From contig JASJFT010000181.1 in assembly GCA_030770425.1 (NCBI GenBank), positions 30,442 through 94,441 of the forward strand: a DNA stretch of 64,000 nt, in the 5' to 3' direction. Below the pieces are notes generated by a model. The model made no database searches. It was not told where the DNA came from and saw only the letters and a list, made by a program, of their open reading frames with translations. The DNA is from Darksidea phi. Its lineage: Eukaryota; Ascomycota; Dothideomycetes; Pleosporales; Lentitheciaceae. Both the position numbers and the translations under genes were made by a program. This document shows, piece by piece, positions 34,996 to 45,156 of this stretch (positions within the stretch are counted from its first letter, which is position 1; every line of letters starts with the position of its first letter).

Positions 34996-35634
34996 ATATG
35001 TATGAGCGGGGGTGGTTGATATGGACACTTTTTTGGATTTAGAGCTGACCGATGGAGCTGTAGATGGGGAGAGAGAACTATGGCCTTTGCTATGGAACAG
35101 TTGACGACAAGTGTGATGGACCCGACACTGTCGTTCGACGGAGCTACGGAGAAAACTCGCCCCGCGATACGCCGGGGGAGCGCACGTCGGAAAAACCTCG
35201 GGTACGCACACCGGCCTATTCCGGCAAAACGGCCGACGACGTCCGAGGTGCATCATGCGAGGATTGAAATCAACACAATGCCGCAGCGAACTAGGCATCA
35301 GGCATTCCCTCACCATGAACATCTTGACACCTAGTGAAGGCTTATCAGCCCAACGCAACACCTCGCATAATCGTCTCTCCGCCCTCTGCCGTCAGGAGTC
35401 TATCCAGAACGCATGAACGAGCTACCTAGGACTTGTAAGGAGTGAAAAATGCGGACCCACAAAGGCAGCGGAGCGAAAATGATGCACCTGATCACGAATG
35501 CCGAGCAACTGAGTCTTAACAAAGCATCAAATACAGTAACGGATCATCGACTATCAAAAGTTAACAGCATCGTTGCGAAATCGTTCACAGACTATTGGAA
35601 GGAGGCGTAGCCCGGCTTATCGCAACAACATGTA
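34996..35634. other. Repeat-flanking DNA, no gene seen
   Basis: The frames at 35064-35334 have no recognisable features. Probably degenerate mobile DNA between two related elements. Confidence 0.35.
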
Positions 35635-35984
35635 CAAGGGGGAAATCATGAACGGGCGAGCCCGAGGGTCTGCCCCAGCGCCACCGAGTCGTCACGCTAT
35701 GCCGTTTTCTGTGTATATTACATACAAAATAACATTCTATTAGTCCAATAGTAGTACTTCAGGGCCTATTTCAAGCGCTCTTCCATCTACTTATTAGTCC
35801 CCTAGTAGTACTTCAGGGCCTATTTCAAGCGCTCTTCTATCTACCTATTAGTCCAATAGTAGTACTTCAGGGCCTGTTCCAAGCGCTCTTCTATCTACTT
35901 ATTAAGGTATTTGATTCTCGCAGCTTCCATGCACGAACCTTTTGCCACAGAACAGCGGGCTCACCCGTTCATGGTACCCCCTTG
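35635..35984. mobile_element. 350 bp miniature inverted-repeat element, TA target site
   Basis: Ends are imperfect inverted repeats of about 29 bp: left caagggggaaatcatgaacg..., right (reverse complement) caagggggtaccatgaacgg..., both continuing into ggg(c/t)gagccc. The element is flanked on each side by TA (35633-35634 and 35985-35986), the target duplication of Tc1/mariner and Pogo/Fot1-type transposons. There is no transposase frame inside; most of the right half is a 54 bp tandem repeat. So it is a non-autonomous copy, to be moved only by a related active transposase elsewhere. Confidence 0.85.
35739..35907. repeat. 54 bp minisatellite, three copies plus a partial
   Basis: Units begin at 35739, 35793 and 35847 (attagtcc...), exactly 54 bp apart, with few differences (for example tccaatag versus tcccctag, ctattt versus ctgttc); a partial fourth begins at 35901. 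It lies inside the miniature inverted-repeat element. Confidence 0.92.
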
Positions 35985-35986
35985 TA

Positions 35987-36300
35987 AGCTAAGAGGCATG
36001 TCGGTTGATGGAATTCCCGCCGTCGGACCCTTGCGAGTCTCCACTTCAGATCCGATAGTTCGCTCGGATAGTCCAAAAAGGGGTCGCTGAATATCTTAGG
36101 TGGCACTGGGGACTCTAGTGGACTCTTCTTAACCGCTTGATCAGCCCCCGGATTGCTCTGTTTTTGGGACAAGGTGCTGCTGCGAACATCCCTTGACTTG
36201 ACAACCCACCATTTTCCTTTCGTTTGAAAGCCCCACAGTCGTTTCAATTATCTCTTTCTATTCCTACTATTCGTTTTATTCCAATACCTAATATCCAAAA
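35987..36300. promoter_or_regulatory. Cutinase promoter region next to the mobile element
   Basis: This 314 bp separates the transposable element from the cutinase start codon. A pyrimidine-rich leader (about 36246-36300) immediately precedes the ATG. The element therefore sits within the probable promoter neighbourhood of a secreted enzyme gene. Confidence 0.4.
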
Positions 36301-37648
36301 ATGACTCGCACTGGACGTACCGCTTTGCTCGTGGGCGCTTTCTCTGCCCTTGCCGCCGCGCAAACCGCCCCAAAGCTCGACGCCGACTGTTCAGATGTAG
36401 TCATCTTCATGGCCCGCGGCAATGACGCGCCTTATCACGATGGCCGTACCTTCCCTTTCGTCGAAGCCACCTGTGGGAAGTTTGCTCCAGACACCAGCTG
36501 CGACTACATCGATATCCAGTTCGATACCACCCTTGGCGGCGACTATTGCGCTCAGATCACCGAAGGCGCCACGAATGGTGTTGCACAGATCACCGCTTTC
36601 AACGCAAAGTGCCCGAACACGAAGATCGTTGTCAACGGTTACTCGCAAGGTGCTCACGTTGTCGGTGACGTTTTGGGTGGGCCGGGAGGATGCAACGGAC
36701 AGTCCTCCGGCATCGATCGCAACTCTGCAGCCGGGCAAGCGAGTAAGTTTGCCCTGTTCCTGTTGAAAGCCAGACATGGAGAGGAAAGTTATTGACATTG
36801 ACACAGTCGCCGCTGCTCTTCTCTGGGGAGACGTCCGCCATACGGCTAACCAGCCCTACAATGTTCTCGATGGTGCCGATAAGCAGGTATACCCTCGTAC
36901 CGGTCAGGATCTCACCAACCTCAACCGCTACTCTTCGGTCCTTCGCTCGTACTGCGCTGCTGGTGATCCAGTCTGCGCTGGCGGCGATGTCGTCGCTGAC
37001 CACTTGAACTACTTCGAGCTATACACCAACGAGGCTGCCGACTGGGTTGTTTCCAAGATCGGCAAGAAGGCCAGCACTTTTTCGTCCTCGGTTCTGCCTA
37101 GCTCGACTCCTGCACCTTCGTCTACCTCTACTTCCTCTGAAGCTTCTTCTACCTCTGAAGCGTCCGCCACTCAGGGACCACTAGCTCCTACTTCTCAGGG
37201 ATCTGTCCCTCCGTTCCCCACCTCGAACAGTACTTCTTGCACCGACTCATCTAATACAAAGGGCACCTCAGCTCCTACCTCCTACGGTCCTGTTCCTACG
37301 TCTGAAGTTCCCTGCGGTAGTTACGGACAGCCCGCCTGCGGCTCCAAGCCCAGCACTGCCGCGCCCTCCATCCCCGAATCCTTCGCCACTAAGGAAACCC
37401 CCGCTTCTACCCCCTACGCACCTGCTCCTACAATCGCTATCCCCTGCGGTGGCTATGGACAGGCATCATGCCCCAAGCCCAGCGTCCCCGTGCCCTCCAC
37501 CCTCGTCACCGCAGTCAAACCCACCGCCACCCATGGGTATCCTACTAAGGATGAAGAGCACGCGAATGCGCCTGGCACCGCGAAGCCCCAGCCCACTGAA
37601 GCTCCAATCGAGGCTTGCGCTGTCGAGTATGTTACCGTCTATGCGTAA
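36301..37648 (+). CDS. Secreted cutinase/acetylxylan esterase (CE5) with Ser/Thr-rich tail
   Basis: Two exons, 36301-36742 and 36807-37648, give 427 aa. Residues 1-20 form a signal peptide ending near AAAQT. The catalytic domain (about 21-230) has GYSQGAHV with Ser115 as nucleophile; conserved cysteines and the DPVCAGGD-H loop (Asp and His of the triad) follow in exon 2. From about 235 the protein is a Ser/Thr/Pro linker-like tail of nearly 200 residues carrying two copies of a CG(S/G)YGQxxC motif. Normal cutinases are about 220-260 aa, so the tail doubles the length; it suggests wall attachment or a spacer. Role: hydrolysis of cutin or acetylated xylan outside the cell. Confidence 0.92.
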
Positions 37649-38476
37649 GCATAGTATCTTGGATGCGGCATATGGAATGCAGGTTCTGGAAGTTGAGAAT
37701 GCGGGCTTTATGACTGTACGATCAGTGGTGAAACGGTAAAAGGGCTTTAAATAGTTAATCTCTAATACACACGCACTTTGGACACTGCATGATGATGTCC
37801 TTCAACACTCCCCATTGAATTTCCGCAATAAATGTGCATTCATTTCCCTTGTAAGCTGTGCAACATCTAGAAGCGCGAACTGGTTCGCGAAATTTGGATA
37901 CACCACCAGCTCTCACGATTCAGTCATGGTTTGATTTCCGCGGAACACCTTTGCATCAGTATGAAAGCGCGAACCATCACTTGGATGCACTGAACAGGGG
38001 TAACCGTGGCTGTTTAGAAGAACGTATTGCAGATAAACACAGGTTCCAGAGCTTGGCAGCTTAGTAAAGTTTGAGTGTAATTGTCGTGTTGGAACATGGC
38101 GAGTCAGTCGCATAAAGCCACGATCCCGTGATCATGCGTAAAGCTTAGCGCGTACATGATTGACGAACAGAGTCGTCCGGACAGCTTTACAGCTCACCAT
38201 AGCTCACTCCGAAGAAAGCCTGAAGTACGTCATATGCATGAGAATAGCAGTACTTACAGCGACTTTGAAGGGGGCGTCAATTACATCAGATTGCCCCGCA
38301 ACTACCCCGCTACGTCATTACTAATTCCGCGTTTTCGGAAGTTTGTGCGTTGCTAATAAGATCCCAATTTTCTCTTCAGTTGATCAGTTCTCTTTTACTC
38401 GTCTTCTTCCCCTAGCATTCCCCTCTCTTTTCTTCTCCCAAGACCCAATATACCAGGCCCTAAAGTATCGCACAAG
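37649..38476. other. Intergenic, no gene seen
   Basis: The small frames look random. A CT-rich leader precedes 38477. Confidence 0.4.
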
Positions 38477-39593
38477 ATGCGCGCAGTAGGTCCGTACAAC
38501 CTAAGAATCTCTCCTCTGCTATTAGTAACACTTCTTCAGACATCGAAGGCGGCAAAGGCCCCATCTCTTCCCTCCACATTGCCGATGTCCCTCGTCCTTC
38601 GCCGCGGGCTTCCGAAGCCATCGTCCGCATTCGCGCGTTTGGCCTAAACCGTATGGACCTATTACAACGCGAAGGCCAGTACCCTGTTCCACCTGGAGCG
38701 TCCAAGATCTTGGGCGTCGAGTTCAGCGGTACCATCGAAGAGCTAGGCGCGGACGGAGGAGGCAGGGAAGGGTTCAAGGTTGGAGACGAAGTATTTGGTC
38801 TAGCATATGGAGGAGCCTATGCAGAGTATATTGCTGTTAGTACGCATATGCTTGTGAGGAAGCCAAAGGAGTTGGGATGGGAAGAGTGCGCGGGGATTCC
38901 TGAGGTACGACCAATTCTTGCTCTCTCTTCCCGATTGAAGTGTGCTGAAACAAGACCAAATGACAGACTTGGATAACAGCCATCCAAGCAATGTATCTGA
39001 TCGCGAAATTTCAGCCGGGAAAATCCATCCTCTGGCACGCAGCCGCCTCTAGCGTCTCCATAGCCGGTATTCAGCTCTCAAAGGCTGACTCCGCCTCCGC
39101 CATCTACGCTACCGCCCGACAAGACGAGAAGTGCGACTTCGCGGTGAAAGAGCTAGGCGCAACGGCCGCGTTCAACACCAAAACTTCCAATTGGTCCGAC
39201 GAAGTGCTGAAAGCCACCAATGGTAAAGGCGTGGATATCATCATTGACTTCATCGGTGCAGAATACTTCCAGCAAAACTTGGACGCTATTGCGAAAGATG
39301 GCGTCATCGTGAACCTCGGATTCATGGGCGGGGTCAAGCTAAAGGAGGGCACGGATATTAGCGCATTTATTCGGAAGAGGGTAACGTTCGTGGGAAGCAG
39401 TTTGAGAAGTCGGGATGAGGAGTATCAAGGCAAATTGAGGGATCAGTTGGTCGAGCATGCGCTTCCACGGTTCAGGGATAGAAGGTTCAAGCTTTACATT
39501 GACAAAGTCTTTCCATGGGAGCAGATACAGGACGCACATCAACTGCTTGAGGAGAACAAGACCAAGGGAAAGGTTATTTGTACAATATCATAG
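38477..39593 (+). CDS. NAD(P)H quinone oxidoreductase, PIG3-like (MDR family)
   Basis: Three exons, 38477-38489 (13 nt), 38540-38904, 38967-39593, give 334 aa. The first exon encodes only MRAV; the join gives MRAVDIEGGKGPISSL. Conserved zinc-free MDR features: FGLNRMDLLQREGQYPVPPG, GVEFSGTIEELG, FGLAYGGAYAEYI, then TWITAIQAMYLIAKFQPGKS and the nucleotide-binding turn WHAAASSVSIAGIQLSK, in which the usual G-x-x-G-x-x-G is replaced by Ala/Ser. GVDIIIDFIGAEYFQQNL follows. Known role: NADPH-dependent one-electron reduction of quinones. The first donor is an unusual GTCCGT. Confidence 0.9.
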
Positions 39594-39752
39594 AATCTCG
39601 GGCATATACATGACTTGTTCGATATATTCTATGAAATGTATATTCGAGGTCGCTAAAGCTCTTCTGACGCCACGTCACTCACCCGAGAACCTGCAAAAAG
39701 GGAACAATGCACGCCAAACGCCACCACACAACGTGCCTTCCTCAGCAAGGGC

Positions 39753-39756
39753 AAAA
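39753..39756 (-). terminator. RNA polymerase III T-run terminator
   Basis: Four T on the minus strand, three bases after the discriminator base of the tRNA-Ser gene. Confidence 0.6.
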
Positions 39757-39759
39757 GTT

Positions 39760-39840
39760 CGACGTGGGCCAGATTCGAACTGACGCTCCCGAAGGAACAA
39801 GATTTCTAGTCTTGCGCGATAACCACTCCGCCACCACGCC
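39760..39840 (-). tRNA. tRNA-Ser(AGA)
   Basis: 81 nt without CCA. The full cloverleaf is present: acceptor GGCGTGG/CCACGTC with one G-T pair, D stem GCG/CGC, anticodon stem CAAGA/TCTTG with loop CTAGAAA (anticodon AGA at 39805-39807), a long class II variable arm (TTCCTTCGGGAGC) and T arm GTCAG-TTCGAAT-CTGGC, discriminator G. The long variable arm and discriminator G are serine identity traits. No intron. It decodes UCU and, through inosine, UCC and UCA. Confidence 0.95.
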
Positions 39841-41037
39841 CGGATGAAATATGACGACTAAAACTTCGATGCTGTCATGTGACAAATTCGGGCGTAAATT
39901 GCATATGTTCAGATAGTCAACACAGTTAACATGCCACAGTGGGATACGTGGGGAAAAGCTGAGCGGGATAGCGTCGAGTAGTAAGATGGAGTCATTTGAA
40001 GTGTGGTGGGGAAGGTGTATTTAGCGATTGGCTCGGTTGAGTGGGGCACCTAGGGGTGAGGTTGGACTAGAAGAAGAGGGTAGATATCAGCATTATAACT
40101 TCAGCTTAGCACTGCAATATATTGAGATAATAAGTAGGTTTTCTACAAGAAGGAGTCCCTGATTGCAGTCACTTGGCTGCATCCGATCTCTTATCTCCAG
40201 AAGCTAACTTCTGTTTAAAACTTGGCTTCTCTACCGTTGTCCCAACTACATCCTTCTCTAGTAAGCGCCATATAGACAGGCTTATTAATAGATCTTTCCT
40301 ACCCCCCACCGCTTGTACGGCTTTTATGTTCTCACATTGCCCGTGCTCTCCTGCTCGGAGAAAACGTGCAGGTGATTGATTACTCTCTGCCAAGGCGATC
40401 GGATACTGAGCTCTCTATCCATACAACTTTTTGACTTCGGTGCGTGGAGCAGAAGACGCGCGTCTTTATCAATTATTTTACTTGCGAGTATAAGAGAGAC
40501 TCCTACTATATGAATCAAAACTAAGTAGTATATATATTTTATATATCAACTATGCTCTATACGACAAGACCATAAATATCATCATATACATCAAAACGTA
40601 GACCATGTCGTAGAAACAAAAGTTCCATGTATATAGTTGCATTAACGGAACCGCACCATCGCTATACACAACCGTCAGGGTATTAATAGCCTGTATCTCA
40701 TCTAGATTACCGGTAGCTGAATCTGTATTTTAATGTCGTACCTCAGGGATCATGATGCAACACGACAAAAGATTGAATTTGGACTGGGTCACTTTTTACA
40801 CTTGTTGGTGGTGCAGTAAATGCCTGCGTTCTCCGTGTGGCGGGGTTGTCTTCTACTATCTATACTACAGACGCTTCTTAGACAGCTTTCTTGAGCATAG
40901 CTACCGTGTGGCATCGCTCTGCTTCTAGTATCTTCTTTAGGCACTCATTTATCGCGTGAAATGTCATCGAGCGAGACGGTTTTCCTGTTACAAAGGCAGC
41001 TTTTGCTCGGTATATATCCACCAGCTCCCCCGACTTG
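39841..41037. other. AT-rich island, possible decayed mobile DNA
   Basis: Base composition falls sharply at about 40080-40780, with runs such as tagtatatatattttatat near 40530. Short minus-strand frames (40169-40393, 40324-40518) have no recognised domain. The pattern fits an old repeat altered by RIP-like C-to-T change, but I cannot identify the element. Confidence 0.35.
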
Positions 41038-41835
41038 TCATATCAGCTCCAAATCTCCCGCCGCTACCCACGTCCTCACAGCACTCCATCGCATAACCCA
41101 AAGATCGCCCCTTTTCATTTCACACACCTTGTCGGTCCCCTCAATCGCCACCTCGCCCACGTCTCTAAGACACCTCACGAAAACAGCTGAGTCCTCATCT
41201 GGCTTGTCCACCATACTAATCCCGCCCGTCGTATCGTCCATGCGCTGCAAGCTCGCCGGGAATTGCCCGAGGAAAGAGGAAGAGTAGTGCGTGGAGAGGA
41301 GCGACTGGTGCGCAGTGAGGTATTGGTGTTCGGAGGGGGAAAGGAGCGGGTTAAGGGCGTCAGGGTCGGCGAGGGAGGCGGTGTGTTGGGCGAGGATGTG
41401 GAGGGGGTGTGCGTCGATCTAGCAGGTGTTAATGAGGGGTTGGTTGAGAGAGGAGGGGGATGGCCAGGTGGATGGACCTTTGCTATTCGTGCGCGGAGGA
41501 AGCTTCGCACGAGGAACTTGAAGCGCTCCAGCTCCGTCTGTATTACGATCAACTTGAAGTTCGTCTTTGGGTCCATATTCCCCGTCTGTTCTTCAATAAG
41601 CTCGATCTACACCAAGGTATTAGATCAAGCCTTGACATTCACTACTTCACAATATCGCCCCACATACCTGCCTTCTCACCCTTTCCAGCACCCTCTCCAT
41701 CAATTCCGCCGGCCAAGCTAATATCTCCGGCGCCACGCGTTCCGCAACCCAGCAACGCGTCAACTGCTGCAAATCACGCGTTTCCTGCGGCGTCGTATCG
41801 ACGGCGATATCAGCGAGAATGTCGTCGATGTTCAT
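41038..41835 (-). CDS. SLD5: SLD5, GINS complex subunit
   Basis: Three exons on the minus strand, 41668-41835, 41478-41606, 41038-41418, give 225 aa, the family length. The protein starts [10 protein letters not shown], then [20 protein letters not shown]; junctions restore ERVRRQIELIEEQ and [20 protein letters not shown]; the C-terminal small domain ends [23 protein letters not shown], close to the Sld5 end in other fungi. Known role: with Psf1-3 it forms GINS, part of the CMG replicative helicase. The second donor is GTCCAT, poor but forced by the conserved RIAK-ID junction. Confidence 0.9.
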
Positions 41836-43235
41836 GGTGGCGGCGATGGTGGCGGCGCGAGTGGTTGAAGGCGATGGACAGGTGGCGCTGATGGGCGGGT
41901 CAACTACGATCTTCGGCGGCGCTTCATCGAAAGCCTAATTCTGCGTGTACAGATTGAGTTCGCAACTTCTGGGTTTGTCGAGCCGCGCATGCAAGACGAC
42001 TTCCATGGCGGGGCAGGGATGTGGGGTCGGCATGCGGATCGACGCGCTAGCGACGCGTAATGATTGGTTTGGCGTGGGTCCGTGTTTACCATGGTTACGG
42101 GCAAGGCGACAAGCTTTCGGTGACACCCGTTAGAGGCGGCAGTCAAGGTAATAAGCTTCCAACGCTGGGCCATGGCCTCGGAGTAATTTCTCAACGTGCA
42201 AGATCTAAACGCCACGATTCAGACTCGAAAATTCAAAAGTCACATGAGAGCAAGGTATTCAGTAAACTGTTCAATTCCTGATGAGACACAAACAGACTCT
42301 TCAATCCACCTTCGTCCTCCTCCACATTACGACGAGGTACCAACCAACTTTTTCCATGTCTCTGCGCGGCTCAAACTTGCAGGATCCACATATGTACAGT
42401 CGATGTGTGCCCATCTACACGCCTCACATCCTGGCCCGCAGAGAAGCAAAAGTGACAAGCAGATGTGTACAACCGAACAGGTGGAGACCCAAAGGGAGTC
42501 GCCAAAAGTGAACCCTATTTTCAAGGGTCCAGAGGACAAGAGATAGAATGTTGTGAATGGGACCAAGGGGCCGACGAACCAAAATGCACGACCGATCCGG
42601 GAATGTGGGATTTCGACGGCGAAGAGCTCATTCTGTTTGCGGGTTGCGGAAATGGAGAGTGTGAGGTAGGGAAAGACGGGATAGGATGCTGTATCCGGTG
42701 CGTGTGTGGTGATGGTATCAGGCACGTAGGCCATCGTGGTATTTCTTTCGTGATGATTCTTTAGATTGTTCTTTGAACATGTGAGAGCGATTTTCGGCTC
42801 TGCAGGGGAGGCATAGAAAGATCCGTATGAGGATAGGCATGAATAAAACAAAGGAAATTAAAGCGCGCGACACGGCAGTGTCACGCTGCGCTGCAAGCCT
42901 GCCGGAAATCAAAGTGGGTATCCAGCAACGTCTCGCGAGAATGATAAATCGTGACAAGGCCGGTAAGCCATGCACGTAGAATGCAAAACAGGTCGAACCG
43001 GGCTGGCTGATAGGCCAAGCACGAAATACAAGCAGTCGATGATCCGACTGCTGTCCGACCCGTATGGAAGTTGATGCAGCGGGGTCAAAAAGGAGTCGCT
43101 TGAACGCCGCAGGACCTGGATATGACCGGAACGCCAGGCTGTAAAATGCCGAAGTCGATCAATAACGCCATGAATCCGATTCGCCGTGAACATGGTAGAG
43201 TATCATAAGGAAATCATTGGCCGCATACTACAAGC
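41836..43235. other. 1.4 kb intergenic, no gene seen
   Basis: Includes the SLD5 promoter and the 3' flank of CDC25. Frames on both strands (for example 42327-42851 minus) lack domains and splice support. Confidence 0.4.
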
Positions 43236-45156
43236 TTAGTAGGAAGCCAGGCGACGAGTGATGGACCTGTCAACGTTGAAGATGTCGTCGCCGAGGGTAA
43301 GAACGCCGCCGCTTCTTGACCGGCCGGCGGCGGTGGGACTGTCCTCCATCTGGCAGGTTTGCATCCCATATGCAAACGTCTGCGCACGGTTGAGCTTTGA
43401 ACGCTGACGAAGCTTGTTCATGCCTTTCTCGCACGAGGCCTCATGGTTTGGGGCATCCATCTGAAGGTAGTCCTGAGGCTCGCAGCGATTACGGTGCGAG
43501 GCGTAGAATGCACTATAGCCCCCGTCGAGGATGTATACTTCAGGATAGGTGAGGTGTGGATAGAGGTGGCAATTGACTCTGCGGTCGTGTTGACGAACGA
43601 ACTTTGCCCTGCACTAGGTTAGTACATCGTTCGTTGTGTAACGGAAGTAAGCTTACATGAGAGGTGCCCGATGCGCGGAGTATTCACAATGGAGGATGAC
43701 GAGCCTGTTAGCTATTGGCTTGCTAAACAACACCTGCGCAAGCTCCTCTTTGTCGCAGTGGTTGATTGCCTCTTTGATATGACCACCGTCGTACTCATAT
43801 TCGAAGCGGCAGTCGACGATTGTCTTTTCGTCGAACTGATCGTCATAAACACCGTTCAAAACGTCAATTAGAGTGTCACTAGTGATACGAGGCAGGCTGT
43901 CAGGCTCAGTAGGGGGCACAAAGTGAGGTAGCTTGAGGGTGGGAGTGTCATCGACGTCCATGACGGATTGCAGACCACTGGGAGTGTAGCTGTCTGTCTC
44001 CTGCTTCGCGTTCATCACCTCGCATGGATTTTCGAACATGCTGAGTGACCTCCGCACTTTGGAGGGCCGTCGCGTCGGGCCAACGGGCTTCCTCACGTTG
44101 GCACCCAGAGGCGAACCATTGGCACGGGAGAAGGAGTGGTTGAGGCCGAACGACTTGGGTTTCGAGGTCCCCTGCAAAGGATTCGAAAACGGCCTGCGCT
44201 CCTGGGGAGGCGATTGGGCGAAGCAGTCATCCAGCGATACTGGCGAGCTGCTCGCGGAGACGCTATCGGGTCCAGCATTGAACTGAAACGGCGGGCAGGG
44301 TTGGACCTCTCGCGGCTTGAAGGATACTGTGTTAGTGGAGTTGTGCTTGGTGCGAAGAAGAGATGGCCGGCTGAAGATGGATTTCCTGCGTCTAACGGTC
44401 GTTAGCGAGGGAGGCCCGTGACTGCAGTTCAAGCAGATACTCACCCAGTAGCAGACACCGGCCGCGGCAGCATGTTTTGAGGTTGCATTGGTGCAGAGAA
44501 CTGAGGCAGAGACGGCACCTCGCATGGCGAGATCATGTCTTCATCTGAAGTGGCCGGGGTGACGGTGGGGCTAGGCGAGGGCACGGTGAGCTCTGTGATG
44601 AAGCTGTAGGGGGCTTTGTGTGGCAGAGGCGAGATGTCCATCGAGTCCTCCGGGACGAAGGGCGACGACGAAGGAATCGGGGGTGTCGTGACGCCTTCCC
44701 AACGGATGGGCGGGGTCGTGGTTCCTGCTGCTGAAGCACGTTATCAGCACCGCGACTTTGCCCAGAGTGAAACTATGCCCGCTTACCCCGATTGTCCACC
44801 TGCTGGAAGATGTTCGTGGTGAAGAGCGACCGGCGGGGGGTTGCGAGCTGGGGACTGCAACGGGGGTTAGACAATTGAGCGAGGCGGAGAAGCAAGGGAT
44901 GGTACCTCTGGTCCATGTGCAGGTTCGAGGACATGTCGGCAGCCAGGCTCGCCGTCGGGGAGGAGCCCCGCATGGGCGGCAGGTTGAAGTAGTCGGCGCT
45001 CGGCTTCTTCATGCTCAGATCCCTGAAATTGAAGTTCTTGGGGCCTTGGTAGTGGGCGCCGAAGAGCGGTTTCGAGGGCGGGAGATCGCGTCGGTACCCC
45101 CACGGGCCAGGTAGCTGCGGCGGGTGCATTGCTGCTAGCGGCGAGGACATCTCCAT
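43236..45156 (-). CDS. CDC25: CDC25-type M-phase inducer phosphatase
   Basis: Five exons on the minus strand: 44906-45156, 44787-44854, 44445-44724, 43657-44391, 43236-43608; 568 aa. The catalytic rhodanese-like domain (about 380-530) contains [20 protein letters not shown] and the CX5R loop [10 protein letters not shown] with Cys435, all CDC25 hallmarks; [13 protein letters not shown] follows across the last junction. The long N-terminus is Ser/Pro-rich with many S/T-P sites and [12 protein letters not shown], as in regulatory regions of CDC25. Known role: removes inhibitory phosphate from Cdk1 to start mitosis. The start ATG lies in a good context (ccaccatgg). The acceptor of exon 3 is a triple CAG (44725-44733), so products may differ by Ala-Gly-type insertions. 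Confidence 0.92.

Noticed and set aside
41263..41721. 152-codon plus-strand frame
   Set aside because: Lies opposite the SLD5 exons; Gly/Arg/Val-rich shadow.
42327..42851. 174-codon minus-strand frame between SLD5 and CDC25
   Set aside because: No conserved motif, and a competing plus-strand frame of similar quality covers the same bases.
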